Assembly (NCBI RefSeq): GCF_020400725.1 | Contig: NZ_JAINVG010000017.1 | Span: forward strand, 1 to 64,000 | Length of the DNA stretch: 64,000 bases | Direction: 5' to 3' | Source of the DNA: Streptomyces sp. NK15101 | GTDB lineage: Bacteria; Actinomycetota; Actinomycetes; Streptomycetales; Streptomycetaceae | Part shown: positions 52,495 to 60,941 of the stretch, piece after piece | Numbering within the stretch: the first letter of the stretch is position 1 | Layout: each line of letters starts with the position of its first letter | Program-made: the position numbers and the translations under genes | Notes under the pieces: generated by a model | The model's database searches: none | The model's input: the letters and a program-made list of their open reading frames with translations, nothing else | What the model was told of the DNA's origin: nothing

Positions 52495-54759
52495 GTGACG
52501 GACCCTCACACCCACGTCCCTGGAGTCCCGTTGAGAACCGCGCACCGCTCCTGCCCCGTCTGCGACGCCGTCTGCGGCCTGAAGGTCGAACTCGACGAGG
52601 CCGACCGCGTCACCGGCGTGCGCGGGGACGCCGACGACCCGTTCTCCCGCGGCTACATATGCCCCAAGGGCGCGAGCCTCGGCCGCATCGACGAGGACCC
52701 CGACCGGCTGCGCGTCCCGATGATCCGCACCGGCGACCAGTGGCGCGAGGCCACCTGGGACGAGGCGTTCCGGGCCGTGGAGCAGGGCCTCATGGGTGTC
52801 GTGGAGAAGCACGGGCGCCAGGCCCTCGCCGCGTATTTCGGCAACCCCACCTTCCACACCATGGGCGGCATCTTCTACCGCGGCCCGCTTTCGATGTCGC
52901 TCGGCACCACCAACCTGTACAGCGCCAGCACCATCGACCAGATGCCCAAGCACGTCGCCGTCGGCCTGCTCTTCGGCAACGCCACGGCGATCTCCGTACC
53001 CGACCTCGACCGCACCGACCACCTGATGGTCATCGGCGCCAACCCGGCCGAGTCCCACGGCTCGCTGTGCGCCGCCCCCGACTTCCCCGGCCGGCTCAAG
53101 GCGATACGGGCCCGCGGCGGCCGGATCGTCGTCGTCGACCCCCGCCGTACCCGCACCGCCGACCTCGCCGACGAGCACGTCTTCGTCCGCCCCGGCACCG
53201 ACGCCCTGCTGCTCTTCGCGATGGTGCACACCCTGCTCGCCGAGGACCTCGCCACCGTGCGCCTCCACGTGGAGGGCCTCGAAGAGCTGCGCGCCCACGC
53301 CGCCCCGTTCGCCCCCGAGGCCGTCACAGGGCCGACCGGCGTGCCCGCCGAGACGATCCGTCGCCTCGCCCGCGACCTCGCCGCCGCGCCCACCGCCGCC
53401 GTCTACACCCGGATGGGCACCAGCACCGCCGAGTTCGGCACCCTCACCCAGTACCTGGTGGACGTCCTCAACATCCTCACCGGCAACCTCGACCGGCCCG
53501 GCGGAGTGATGTTCCCCAAGCCCGCCACCCTCGAAGTGCCCTGGGGTCCGCGGCCCTTCACCTCCGGCCGCTGGCACAGCCGGGTGCGCGGCCTGCCCGA
53601 GGCCTGCGGCGACCTGCCCGTCGCCACCCTGGCGGACGAGATCGAGACCCCCGGCGAAGGCCAGGTCAAGGCACTGGTGTGCGTGGCCGGCAACCTCGTC
53701 CTGTCCGCCCCCAACGGGCCCCGCCTCGGCAGGGCCTTCGACGAGCTCGACTTCATGGTCTGCGTCGATCCCTACCTGAACGAGACCACCCGGCACGCGA
53801 ACGTCATCCTGCCGCCGCCGCGCATGATGCAGATGCCGCACTACGACCTGCTGCTGCTCACCGTCACCGTGCGCAACTACACCCGGTTCTCGCCGCCGGT
53901 CCTGCCGCTCGAACCCGGACAGCTCTCCGAGGCCGAGATCATGGCCCGGCTCTGCCTCATCGCCTCCGGTCAGGGCGCCGACGCCGACCCGTCCCTCGTC
54001 GACGAGATGGTCCTCGGCGAACTCCTCGGCGCCGGCACCCAGATTCCCGGCTCCCCCTTCCACGGCATGGAGCTCGCCGAGGCGCGGGCCCTGCTGGACG
54101 GCGACAGCGGACCCGAGCTCATGCTCGACGCGATGCTCCGCCTCGGCCCCTACGGCCTGTCCCTCGCCGAGCTGCGCAAGCACCCCAGCGGCATCGACCT
54201 CGGCCCGCTGAAGCCCCGCATCGACGAGGTGCTCAGCACCGAATCCGGGCGGGTCCGGCTCGCCCCGTCCGAGCTCGCCGACGAGATCGGCCGCCTCGGC
54301 GAGCGGCTCGCCGCGCCGACCCCCGCGATGCTGCTCATCGGACGACGCCAGCTGCGCTCCAACAACAGCTGGCTGCACAACGTGCCCACGCTCATGGGCG
54401 GCAGCAACCGATGCACCTTGCACGTCCACCCCGACGACATCACCCGCCTGGGCCTCGACACCCACGCCCGGATCGTCTCCGCCACCGGCGACCTCGTCGT
54501 CGCGGTCGAGGCCAACGACCGGATCATGCCCGGTGTCGTGAGCCTGCCGCACGGCTGGGGACACGCCGGATCGACCCAGCGCACCGCGGCCCGGTACCCC
54601 GGCGTCAACGCCAACGCCCTCACCGACGACTCCACCGTCGACGCCCTGTCCGGCAACGCCGTCTTCAACGGCGCCCCGGTCGTCGTCGAGCCCGCCGCCG
54701 CCCCGGCCGACGAAGGGACCGCCCCGCGGCGGACACAGCTCCCCGTCGTCACGGCCTGA
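52495..54759 (+). CDS. Molybdopterin (bis-MGD) oxidoreductase with N-terminal Fe-S cluster
   Basis: A 754-aa member of the DMSO-reductase/formate-dehydrogenase superfamily. Cys20, Cys23, Cys27 and Cys56 (CPVCDAVC and GYICPKG) fit a 4Fe-4S site. MVIGANPAESHGSLCAAPDF, GGRIVVVDPRRTRTADLADE and NILTGNLDRPGGVMFPKP are molybdopterin-binding core segments. The C-terminal cap reads NNSWLHNVPTLMGGSNRCTL and GVVSLPHGWGHAGSTQRTAA. In the loop that usually carries the Mo ligand I see YSASTIDQMPKH, so serine is the likely ligand rather than Cys or Sec. No Tat signal precedes it, so it is cytoplasmic. GTG 52495 fits GAGGTGA better than GTG 52489. Such an enzyme is unexpected in an enediyne cluster. Confidence 0.88.
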   Translation: MTDPHTHVPGVPLRTAHRSCPVCDAVCGLKVELDEADRVTGVRGDADDPFSRGYICPKGASLGRIDEDPDRLRVPMIRTGDQWREATWDEAFRAVEQGLMGVVEKHGRQALAAYFGNPTFHTMGGIFYRGPLSMSLGTTNLYSASTIDQMPKHVAVGLLFGNATAISVPDLDRTDHLMVIGANPAESHGSLCAAPDFPGRLKAIRARGGRIVVVDPRRTRTADLADEHVFVRPGTDALLLFAMVHTLLAEDLATVRLHVEGLEELRAHAAPFAPEAVTGPTGVPAETIRRLARDLAAAPTAAVYTRMGTSTAEFGTLTQYLVDVLNILTGNLDRPGGVMFPKPATLEVPWGPRPFTSGRWHSRVRGLPEACGDLPVATLADEIETPGEGQVKALVCVAGNLVLSAPNGPRLGRAFDELDFMVCVDPYLNETTRHANVILPPPRMMQMPHYDLLLLTVTVRNYTRFSPPVLPLEPGQLSEAEIMARLCLIASGQGADADPSLVDEMVLGELLGAGTQIPGSPFHGMELAEARALLDGDSGPELMLDAMLRLGPYGLSLAELRKHPSGIDLGPLKPRIDEVLSTESGRVRLAPSELADEIGRLGERLAAPTPAMLLIGRRQLRSNNSWLHNVPTLMGGSNRCTLHVHPDDITRLGLDTHARIVSATGDLVVAVEANDRIMPGVVSLPHGWGHAGSTQRTAARYPGVNANALTDDSTVDALSGNAVFNGAPVVVEPAAAPADEGTAPRRTQLPVVTA

Positions 54760-54815
54760 CCCGCGCGGCGAACCACCTCGACGCTTTCGCCCCGATCCCC
54801 CTCACTGGAGGACCC

Positions 54816-56162
54816 ATGCACTCCGGAGCCCCGGACGACGTCGTCGTCATCGAGGCCTGGCTGTCCGAGTTCCCGTTTCCCGACTTCCTGGAGCCGATCC
54901 GGGAGCGCGCCCGGGAGTTCGAAAAGGCCCACCCCGGCTATCGCATCGACATCCGCGGCCACTCCTACGAGGAGCTGCCCGAGGCCGTCGCGCAGGCGGC
55001 CGCGGAGGGCCGGGCGCCCGCGCTCGCCACCTACTACGCCGGAGCCTCGCAGCTCGCCCGCGACGCCCGCACCCGGGACGGACGGCCGCTGTTCGTCTCC
55101 GTGGAGAAGGCCGTCGCCGGACGCAGCGCCATCCTCGGCGAGCCCGTCGTCCTGGACGACTTCCTGCCGGGCGTACGCGAGTACTACACCGTCGACGGCG
55201 ACTTCGCGACCGTGCCGATGACCCTCTCGACGATGCTGCTGTACGCCAACACCACCCTGTTGCGCCGGGCCGGCGTCGCCGCCGCACCCCGCACCTGGCA
55301 GGAGACGACAGCGGCGTGCGAGGCCGTCGCCCGCCTCGACGACGGCCCCGCCCATGCCATCGCCTGGCCCGTCGACGGCAAGTTCCTCCAGCACGCCGTC
55401 GCCCAGCAGGGCGCCCTGCTCACCGACGCGGGCAACGGACGGCACGGCCGGGCGACCCGCCTCGACCTGACCTCCGACGCCGTGAAGGCGTACGTCCGCT
55501 GGTGGCGCGACCTGTACCGGGCCGGCCACTACCGCAAGAGCGACGTCCTCGAGGACTGGGCCGGCACCTTCCAGGCCCTCGCCGGACAAGAGGTGGCCCT
55601 GCGCTTCAGCTCCTCCTTCGACGCCAACTACATGGTGAAGGCGGCGGCCGCGGCGGGCTTCGACCTCGAGGTCGGCGTGCTGCCCCGCAACGGTGAACTG
55701 CCCTGTGCCGGCAACTGGATCGGCGGGGACTCGCTGTGGCTCGCCGACGGCCTCGACGAGGCCGTCCGGGACGGTGCGCTCGCCTTCATGATGTACCTCA
55801 ACAGCCCCCGCGCCGCCGCCGCCTGGCACCGCGCCAGCGGTTCCGCCCCCGCCACATACGGGTGCATCGCCCTCCTCGAGGAGGAGGGCTGGTTCGACGA
55901 GCACCCGCACCACCGCGCCACCGGCGAACAGCTGGAACTGCGTGCCGGCCCGCCCGAGGCGCACGGCGCCGTCCTCGGCGCCTTCCACGCCGTCCAGATG
56001 GCTTTCATGGAGGCGATGGAGGACATCCTCGCCCGCGACGCCGACATCGACACCCGCCTCGCCGAAGCCGCCGCCGTGGCACAGGGCCACCTCGACGACT
56101 ACAACGCGTATGCCCTGGGCACCGGCCCGAAGACCCCCGACTGCCTCACGGTCCGCATCTGA
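54816..56162 (+). CDS. Solute-binding-protein-fold protein lacking a signal peptide
   Basis: A 448-aa protein with the family-1 extracellular solute-binding fold: VIEAWLSEFPFPDFLEPIRE, REFEKAHPGYRIDIRGHSYE, TVPMTLSTMLLYANTTLLRR and AGVAAAPRTWQETTAACEAV, then AFMMYLNSPRAAAAWHRASG. Normally such proteins are lipoproteins with a signal peptide and a Cys, yet here ATG 54816 (TGGAGGACCC upstream) leads straight into the mature fold, and no signal is coded upstream. No ABC permease or ATPase gene is nearby. It may be a cytoplasmic binding protein, or an enzyme that has borrowed the fold. It follows the molybdopterin gene by 56 bases on the same strand and converges on the racemase gene. Confidence 0.75.
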   Translation: MHSGAPDDVVVIEAWLSEFPFPDFLEPIRERAREFEKAHPGYRIDIRGHSYEELPEAVAQAAAEGRAPALATYYAGASQLARDARTRDGRPLFVSVEKAVAGRSAILGEPVVLDDFLPGVREYYTVDGDFATVPMTLSTMLLYANTTLLRRAGVAAAPRTWQETTAACEAVARLDDGPAHAIAWPVDGKFLQHAVAQQGALLTDAGNGRHGRATRLDLTSDAVKAYVRWWRDLYRAGHYRKSDVLEDWAGTFQALAGQEVALRFSSSFDANYMVKAAAAAGFDLEVGVLPRNGELPCAGNWIGGDSLWLADGLDEAVRDGALAFMMYLNSPRAAAAWHRASGSAPATYGCIALLEEEGWFDEHPHHRATGEQLELRAGPPEAHGAVLGAFHAVQMAFMEAMEDILARDADIDTRLAEAAAVAQGHLDDYNAYALGTGPKTPDCLTVRI

Positions 56163-56180
56163 CCGTCCGGGCCCGCGCCG

Positions 56181-56930
56181 CTACGCCGCCGCCAGCAGGT
56201 CCGGCGTGGTGCGCGGGGCCCTCGTCGCGTACAGCGCGTCGACGCAGGCCGAGGCGAGGGCGTCCAGACTGGACACCGTGGCGTTCCTGGGCAGCAGCGC
56301 CGCCGTGTAGGCGAGGGGCAGTTCCGTGCAGGCCGTGATCACCGGCAGGGCGGCCTCGCGCCACAGCGGGCCCAGGGCCGAGGCCAGTACCTGCCCCGCC
56401 TCGTCCGTTCGACCCGCCTTGACGAGCACGGCCGCACGGTGGATCGGCCCCTGGGCGGCAGCCCCCGGCAGCATCAGCCGGTAGCCGAGCTCGGCCGCCC
56501 GCCGCTGGTACAACCCGCTGGCCACGGTTCCCGCCGTGGCGGCCAGCCAGCCGCCCTCCGGGCTCCTCGCCATGGCGGCCCGCAGCGTCGCGTCGACGAT
56601 GTGGACGAGGGGCACCGGGAGCTCGGCCCGGAACCGGTCGAGGTACACGTGCGCCGTGTTGCACGGCACGGCCAGCAGGTCCGCGCCCCAGCGCGTCAGC
56701 GTCGCCAGACCCTCGCGGAGCGCGGGCAGCGGCGAGGGGCCGCCCTCCGTCAGCGCCGCGGACCGGTCGGGGACCGACGGGTCCGACAGCATCACGATCC
56801 GTGGATGGTGCTGGTCGTCGACCGCCGGCACCCGTGCGGCCAGCAGCCGCAGGAACTCCGCGGTCGCCGCGGGCCCCATCCCGCCGAGGACGCCGAGCGT
56901 CCGGACCGGGACCGGCACGGCAACCGTCAT
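56181..56930 (-). CDS. Aspartate/glutamate racemase-family protein
   Basis: A 249-aa protein. It begins VRTLGVLGGMGPAATAEFLR, the Asp/Glu racemase start, and both catalytic cysteines are present: Cys90 in LAVPCNTAHVYLDRFR and Cys201 in VITACTELPLAYTA. Related enzymes racemise aspartate or isomerise and decarboxylate dicarboxylates. In a cluster with NRPS parts it could make a D- or beta-amino acid building block. Its start overlaps the stop of the PP-loop gene by 4 bases, so it is coupled to it, and it ends the operon that begins with the asparagine synthetase (62807). Confidence 0.85.
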   Translation of the reverse strand: MTVAVPVPVRTLGVLGGMGPAATAEFLRLLAARVPAVDDQHHPRIVMLSDPSVPDRSAALTEGGPSPLPALREGLATLTRWGADLLAVPCNTAHVYLDRFRAELPVPLVHIVDATLRAAMARSPEGGWLAATAGTVASGLYQRRAAELGYRLMLPGAAAQGPIHRAAVLVKAGRTDEAGQVLASALGPLWREAALPVITACTELPLAYTAALLPRNATVSSLDALASACVDALYATRAPRTTPDLLAAA

Positions 56931-59044
56931 GGCGACGCCGTGAGCCGACGGGCCACCCGCTCCGGTATCCCGGCGGCCAGCAGCCGCCCGCGCATGCCGG
57001 GCGGGCACCACCAGTCCAGATGGAGCACCCCCGCGCGGACCACGCCGTGCACGCTCACGCCTTCCCGACCGGTGTCGGGCAGCACGGTGAAGTCCGCCTC
57101 GTCGGCCGTCACCCGCGTGAACGGCGAGCCGTCCGGGAGCAGGGCGTCCAGGTCACCGAAGTGCTGGTACCGGATCAGCGGTACACCGCCGGACGCGGGT
57201 GCCTGCGCCAGGGTCCAGCGGCCGATGCCCGCCGGGCCCTCCCCCGATGTGTGGTCGAGGACTTCGACGTCCGGCGCGTCACCCAGGTCGGCGAGGACCG
57301 CCGCCAGCGCCCCGGCCACCCGGGTCGCGCTCGCCGGAGCGCCGCAGGCCACGGTCAGCCGCACCGGATCCCCCCCGGCCCCCGGCGCGGGCGTGGCCGG
57401 CAGGACCGGGCCGGGCACGACGGCCGCGGCCCGCTCCAGGAAGGAGTCCGCCGGGGTGAGTTCCGCCTCGCCGCCGCCCGCCCACAGAGCGGACAGGTCG
57501 CGCAGCAGCACCCGCCAGGAACGGGTGTCGGCGACCAGCTCGTGGACGACCAGCAGCAGCCGGGCCGGCAACTCGCCCCGGTCGACCAGCGCGACCTGCA
57601 ACAGCGGCCCGCCGGCGAGGTCGAGCCGGGAACGCAGCCGGTCCACGGCGGTGCCCACCAGCTCCGCCTCGGCGGCCGTGTCCCGTCCGGACACGTCCAG
57701 GCGCAGCACCGGGACGGCGCCTGCCGGACCGGCGTCGTACTGCTCCCACGTCTCGCCGCGCCGCACGAACCGCAGCCGCAGCGCCTCGTGGTGCAGCAGC
57801 AACCGCAGCGTCGCCCGGCGCGCCAGGGCGCTGTCCGCCGGCCCCGAGGTCTGCAGGAGCAGGGCCCTGGCCCGTCGGCCCGGTGCCTCCGTTCCGTGCC
57901 CGAGCGCCTCGCGCTGAGCGGGCGTCAGCGGTGCCCGCCGCGCGGCCCGGACGGCCGAGCCGGCGGGGGACGGGGCCGGGGGAGAGGTCCGCTCGGCCAC
58001 CGGCGCCTCGGCCGGCGGCCGGGCGACGCCCTCCTCCGGCAGCGGGTAACCGATCTGCAGCAGCATTTTGCGCACCCGCGGTGTCGCCGCCGGTGTGCGC
58101 AGTTCCTCGTCCGCCTCCGCCCGGTCCAGGTGGCCCAGGCGCACCTCCCAGCGGGTGGGGGCCTCGTAGTTGTGGAAGCCCCGCTCGCGGGAGTGCACCA
58201 GCACCCCCGCGTCGTTGATCATGCAGTTGGAGCTGCAGAAGCCGGTGTCGCCGGGCTGACTCCACAGGTCGGAGCGCTCACGCAGCAGCGCGCGGATGCC
58301 GTCCTTGGTGACGTCGCTGTAGCGGTAGAAGTCGACGACCTCCACCGAGTCGACCACCTCCGCGGAGAGGGCCCCGCCCGACTGGTGGTAGACCCGCCGG
58401 CCCTCCCGCAGCCGCGGTTCGATCTCGGCCGGGTCGAAGACGCCCTGACGGTGGAACCAGGACAGCCGTTCGTCCATGATCTGACCGCGCGACAGGCCGG
58501 TGACGATGGTCGGGATGCCCAGGTCGTGGGCGTGCTGGGTGCTCAGGTCGAGCAGCGAGCGGAAACAGCCGTTGCACACGCTCTTGTGCTGCTGGAGGCT
58601 GCGCAGGAACACCGCGTTCTGGTCGGCGTGGGTGGCGGTGACGTGCTCGATCCCCAGCTCGGAGGTGATCGTCTCCACGTTCCGCAGCGCGGTCTTGGAG
58701 ATGAACCCGTTGTCGAAGGTGAAGGTCCGCACCCGTAGGCCGAGGTCGATCAGCCGGTAGAGCACGTAGCTGCTGTCCTTGCCACCGCTGTAGAGCAGCA
58801 GACAGTCGTAGGCGGAGCCGCGGGCCTCCGCCCGGTCCCGGACGAGCTTCACGAACAGGTCGACGTCCTCGAACCAGGCGTCGATCTCGGTGCTGTGTTC
58901 CGCGTACCGGTGGCACAGGTCGCAGATCCCGGCGGAGTCGAGGACGAGACCGGGGTAGCGGTCGCTGATTCCGCAGCGGACGCAGGCGCGCCCCGCGGGG
59001 CGCGGGCTGCCGGCGGTGGTCGGCTGGGCGAGGTGCATGGTCAT
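56927..59044 (-). CDS. PP-loop ATPase fused to a degenerate epimerization/condensation-like domain
   Basis: A 705-aa two-part protein. Part one (1-350) is a PP-loop adenylating enzyme of the N-acetyl-sugar-amidotransferase/ExsB-like type. It has a Cys4 site (Cys21, Cys24, Cys41, Cys44), the PP-loop LLYSGGKDSSYVLY (Ser86-Ser91), and more cysteines at SVCNGCFRSLLD and GFCSSNCMIND. Part two (about 385-705) looks like an NRPS epimerization/condensation domain: LRRRLDLAGGPLLQVA-type text, then HELVADTRSWRVLLRDLSAL at 501-520, where the usual HHxxxDG reads HELVADT, so it may be inactive or non-catalytic. I know no such fusion. It is 9 bases after the A-PCP gene and is coupled to the racemase gene. 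Confidence 0.75.
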   Translation of the reverse strand: MTMHLAQPTTAGSPRPAGRACVRCGISDRYPGLVLDSAGICDLCHRYAEHSTEIDAWFEDVDLFVKLVRDRAEARGSAYDCLLLYSGGKDSSYVLYRLIDLGLRVRTFTFDNGFISKTALRNVETITSELGIEHVTATHADQNAVFLRSLQQHKSVCNGCFRSLLDLSTQHAHDLGIPTIVTGLSRGQIMDERLSWFHRQGVFDPAEIEPRLREGRRVYHQSGGALSAEVVDSVEVVDFYRYSDVTKDGIRALLRERSDLWSQPGDTGFCSSNCMINDAGVLVHSRERGFHNYEAPTRWEVRLGHLDRAEADEELRTPAATPRVRKMLLQIGYPLPEEGVARPPAEAPVAERTSPPAPSPAGSAVRAARRAPLTPAQREALGHGTEAPGRRARALLLQTSGPADSALARRATLRLLLHHEALRLRFVRRGETWEQYDAGPAGAVPVLRLDVSGRDTAAEAELVGTAVDRLRSRLDLAGGPLLQVALVDRGELPARLLLVVHELVADTRSWRVLLRDLSALWAGGGEAELTPADSFLERAAAVVPGPVLPATPAPGAGGDPVRLTVACGAPASATRVAGALAAVLADLGDAPDVEVLDHTSGEGPAGIGRWTLAQAPASGGVPLIRYQHFGDLDALLPDGSPFTRVTADEADFTVLPDTGREGVSVHGVVRAGVLHLDWWCPPGMRGRLLAAGIPERVARRLTASP

Positions 59045-59053
59045 CGGCGGTCC

Positions 59054-60889
59054 CTAGACGGAGAAGAGGTCGTCGAGCGGGTCGTCGGCCGCGAGCAACT
59101 CCTGCTCGACCGCCGCGGCCAGGGTCGCGACCGTCGGTGACAGGAGGAAGTCCCGCAGCGGCACCGCGACGCGGAAGGTGCGGTTCACCCGGCCGAGCAG
59201 GTCGACGACGAGCAGCGACGTGCCGCCGGACGCGAAGAAGTCGTCGTTCCGGCCGACGCCGGTCATGGGCAGCGTCGCCAGCCACAGCTCGGCGACGGTC
59301 CGCTCGGTCGCGGTGCGCGGCGGCTCGCCGCCCGCCCCCTCGGCGGCGCGCCGGACGGGCGCCGGCAGCGCCGTGCGGTCGGTCTTGCCGCTGAGCGTGC
59401 GGGGCAGTTCGGCCAGCGGGACGAACAGGGCCGGCACCGCGCCGTCCGGCAGCCGCTCGCGGAGGTGGGCGCGCAGCCGCTGCTCGAATCCCTCGGGCAG
59501 GGTCTCCCCGGCCGGTTCCCGCAGCTCCAGATAAGCGCACAGGTAGGCGGAGCCGTCCTCGTCGCCGGCGACCACGGCCGCGTCGGCGACGTCCGGATGC
59601 GCGCGCAGCACGCTCTCGACGCCCTCCAGCTCGACCCGGACGCCGCCGATCTTGACCTGGTGGTCCTTGCGGCCGAGGAACTCCAGGTTGCCGTCGTCCA
59701 GCAGGCGGCCGAAGTCACCGGTGCGGTAGACGACGTCCGCCGGGTCGCCGGTGACCGGGTGGGGCACGAAGACCCGGGCGGTCTCCTCGGCACGCCGGTG
59801 GTAGCCCAGTGTGCGGTCGGGGGTGCGCAGAAGGATCTCGCCGACCGTGCCGGGCTCCGCGAGCCGGCCCCGTTCGTCGACGAGCAGCACCTCGGTGCCC
59901 GGAAGAGGCCGGCCGACGGGGATCGACGGACGGTCCAAGTCGGCGCGGGTGACCTCGTGGAAGGTCTTGGTCATGGTCGTCTCCGACGGCCCGTACAGGT
60001 TCAGCAGCCGGATCCGGTCGCCATAGTGCCCGAACAGCCGCTCGGCGTCCGCCGGCGCGAGCCGCTCCCCGGAGAGCGCCGCCCAGCGCAGCGCGGAGAG
60101 CGTGTGGTCCCCGGCGATCGCGGCCGATACCAGGCCCCGGAACAGCGACGGCACGGTGTGGATCAGGGCGATGCGCTGCTCGTCCGTCCAGCGGGCCAGC
60201 GCCGCAGGGTCGAGCAGCGTCTCCCTCGGGGGAACGACGACGGTGCCGCCGCAGGTCAGCGGGACGAACAGATCGCGCAGCACGGCGTCGAAGGAGGGCG
60301 AGACCAGCTGGCCGACGCGCCAGTCCGGTCCGGCGCCGAGCAACTCGGTCTCCCACCGGATGTACGGAGCGATCGAGCCGAGCCGGCCGACGATGCCCTT
60401 GGGCCGGCCCGTGGTGCCCGACGTGAAGAAGACGTACGCCGGGTCGTCCGCGCCCGCCCGGTGCGCCTCGACCGCCCCGGCTTCGGCGGCGGGACCGGCG
60501 GTGACGGTACGGGCGGCCGGCGCCGCCTCGGCGAGCGCCTGGAGCGCCACCGGGTCGACCGGGTCGCCGACCACGGCCCAGCGCGGGTCGAGGTCGAGCA
60601 GCATCGCGCGCAGCCGGGCCGGCGCCGCGGCCAGGTCCACCGGCACGAACACCCCGCCCATGCGCAGAATGCCGAGGACGGCGGCGGCCAGGTCGCGGCG
60701 GTCCTCGACCAGGACGGGCACGAAGGCACCGGCACCGGCGCCCGCGGCCCGCAGCTCCGCGGCCACGTGCGCGGCGCGCGCGTCCAGTTCGGAGTAGCTG
60801 AGGCGGCCGTCTGCCGTCTCGACGGCCACATGGTCCGGGAAGCGCTCGATCGCCCTCCCCACCAGGTCGTGGATGGCCTCGAACGTCAT
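59054..60889 (-). CDS. NRPS adenylation-PCP didomain protein
   Basis: A 611-aa protein. Adenylation signatures are YVFFTSGTTGRPKGIVGRLG (A3), SPSFDAVLRDLFVPL (A4, with Asp), NLYGPSETTMTKTFHEV (A5), VYRTGDFGRLLDDGNLEFLG (A7-A8), and RTLSGKTDRTALPAP with the A10 lysine. The carrier domain (about 525-600) has its pantetheine serine in DDFFASGGTSLLVVDLLG. The substrate is not predictable with confidence; by context it may be aspartate, asparagine or a derivative. ATG 60889 is used. It sits between the asparagine synthetase and PP-loop genes in a four-gene operon, separate from the beta-tyrosine genes. Confidence 0.88.
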   Translation of the reverse strand: MTFEAIHDLVGRAIERFPDHVAVETADGRLSYSELDARAAHVAAELRAAGAGAGAFVPVLVEDRRDLAAAVLGILRMGGVFVPVDLAAAPARLRAMLLDLDPRWAVVGDPVDPVALQALAEAAPAARTVTAGPAAEAGAVEAHRAGADDPAYVFFTSGTTGRPKGIVGRLGSIAPYIRWETELLGAGPDWRVGQLVSPSFDAVLRDLFVPLTCGGTVVVPPRETLLDPAALARWTDEQRIALIHTVPSLFRGLVSAAIAGDHTLSALRWAALSGERLAPADAERLFGHYGDRIRLLNLYGPSETTMTKTFHEVTRADLDRPSIPVGRPLPGTEVLLVDERGRLAEPGTVGEILLRTPDRTLGYHRRAEETARVFVPHPVTGDPADVVYRTGDFGRLLDDGNLEFLGRKDHQVKIGGVRVELEGVESVLRAHPDVADAAVVAGDEDGSAYLCAYLELREPAGETLPEGFEQRLRAHLRERLPDGAVPALFVPLAELPRTLSGKTDRTALPAPVRRAAEGAGGEPPRTATERTVAELWLATLPMTGVGRNDDFFASGGTSLLVVDLLGRVNRTFRVAVPLRDFLLSPTVATLAAAVEQELLAADDPLDDLFSV

Positions 60890-60941
60890 CGTGATTCCTT
60901 TCTCTGTCCCGGAAGGTCCCGTCCGGCCGACGTCCGGCCCG

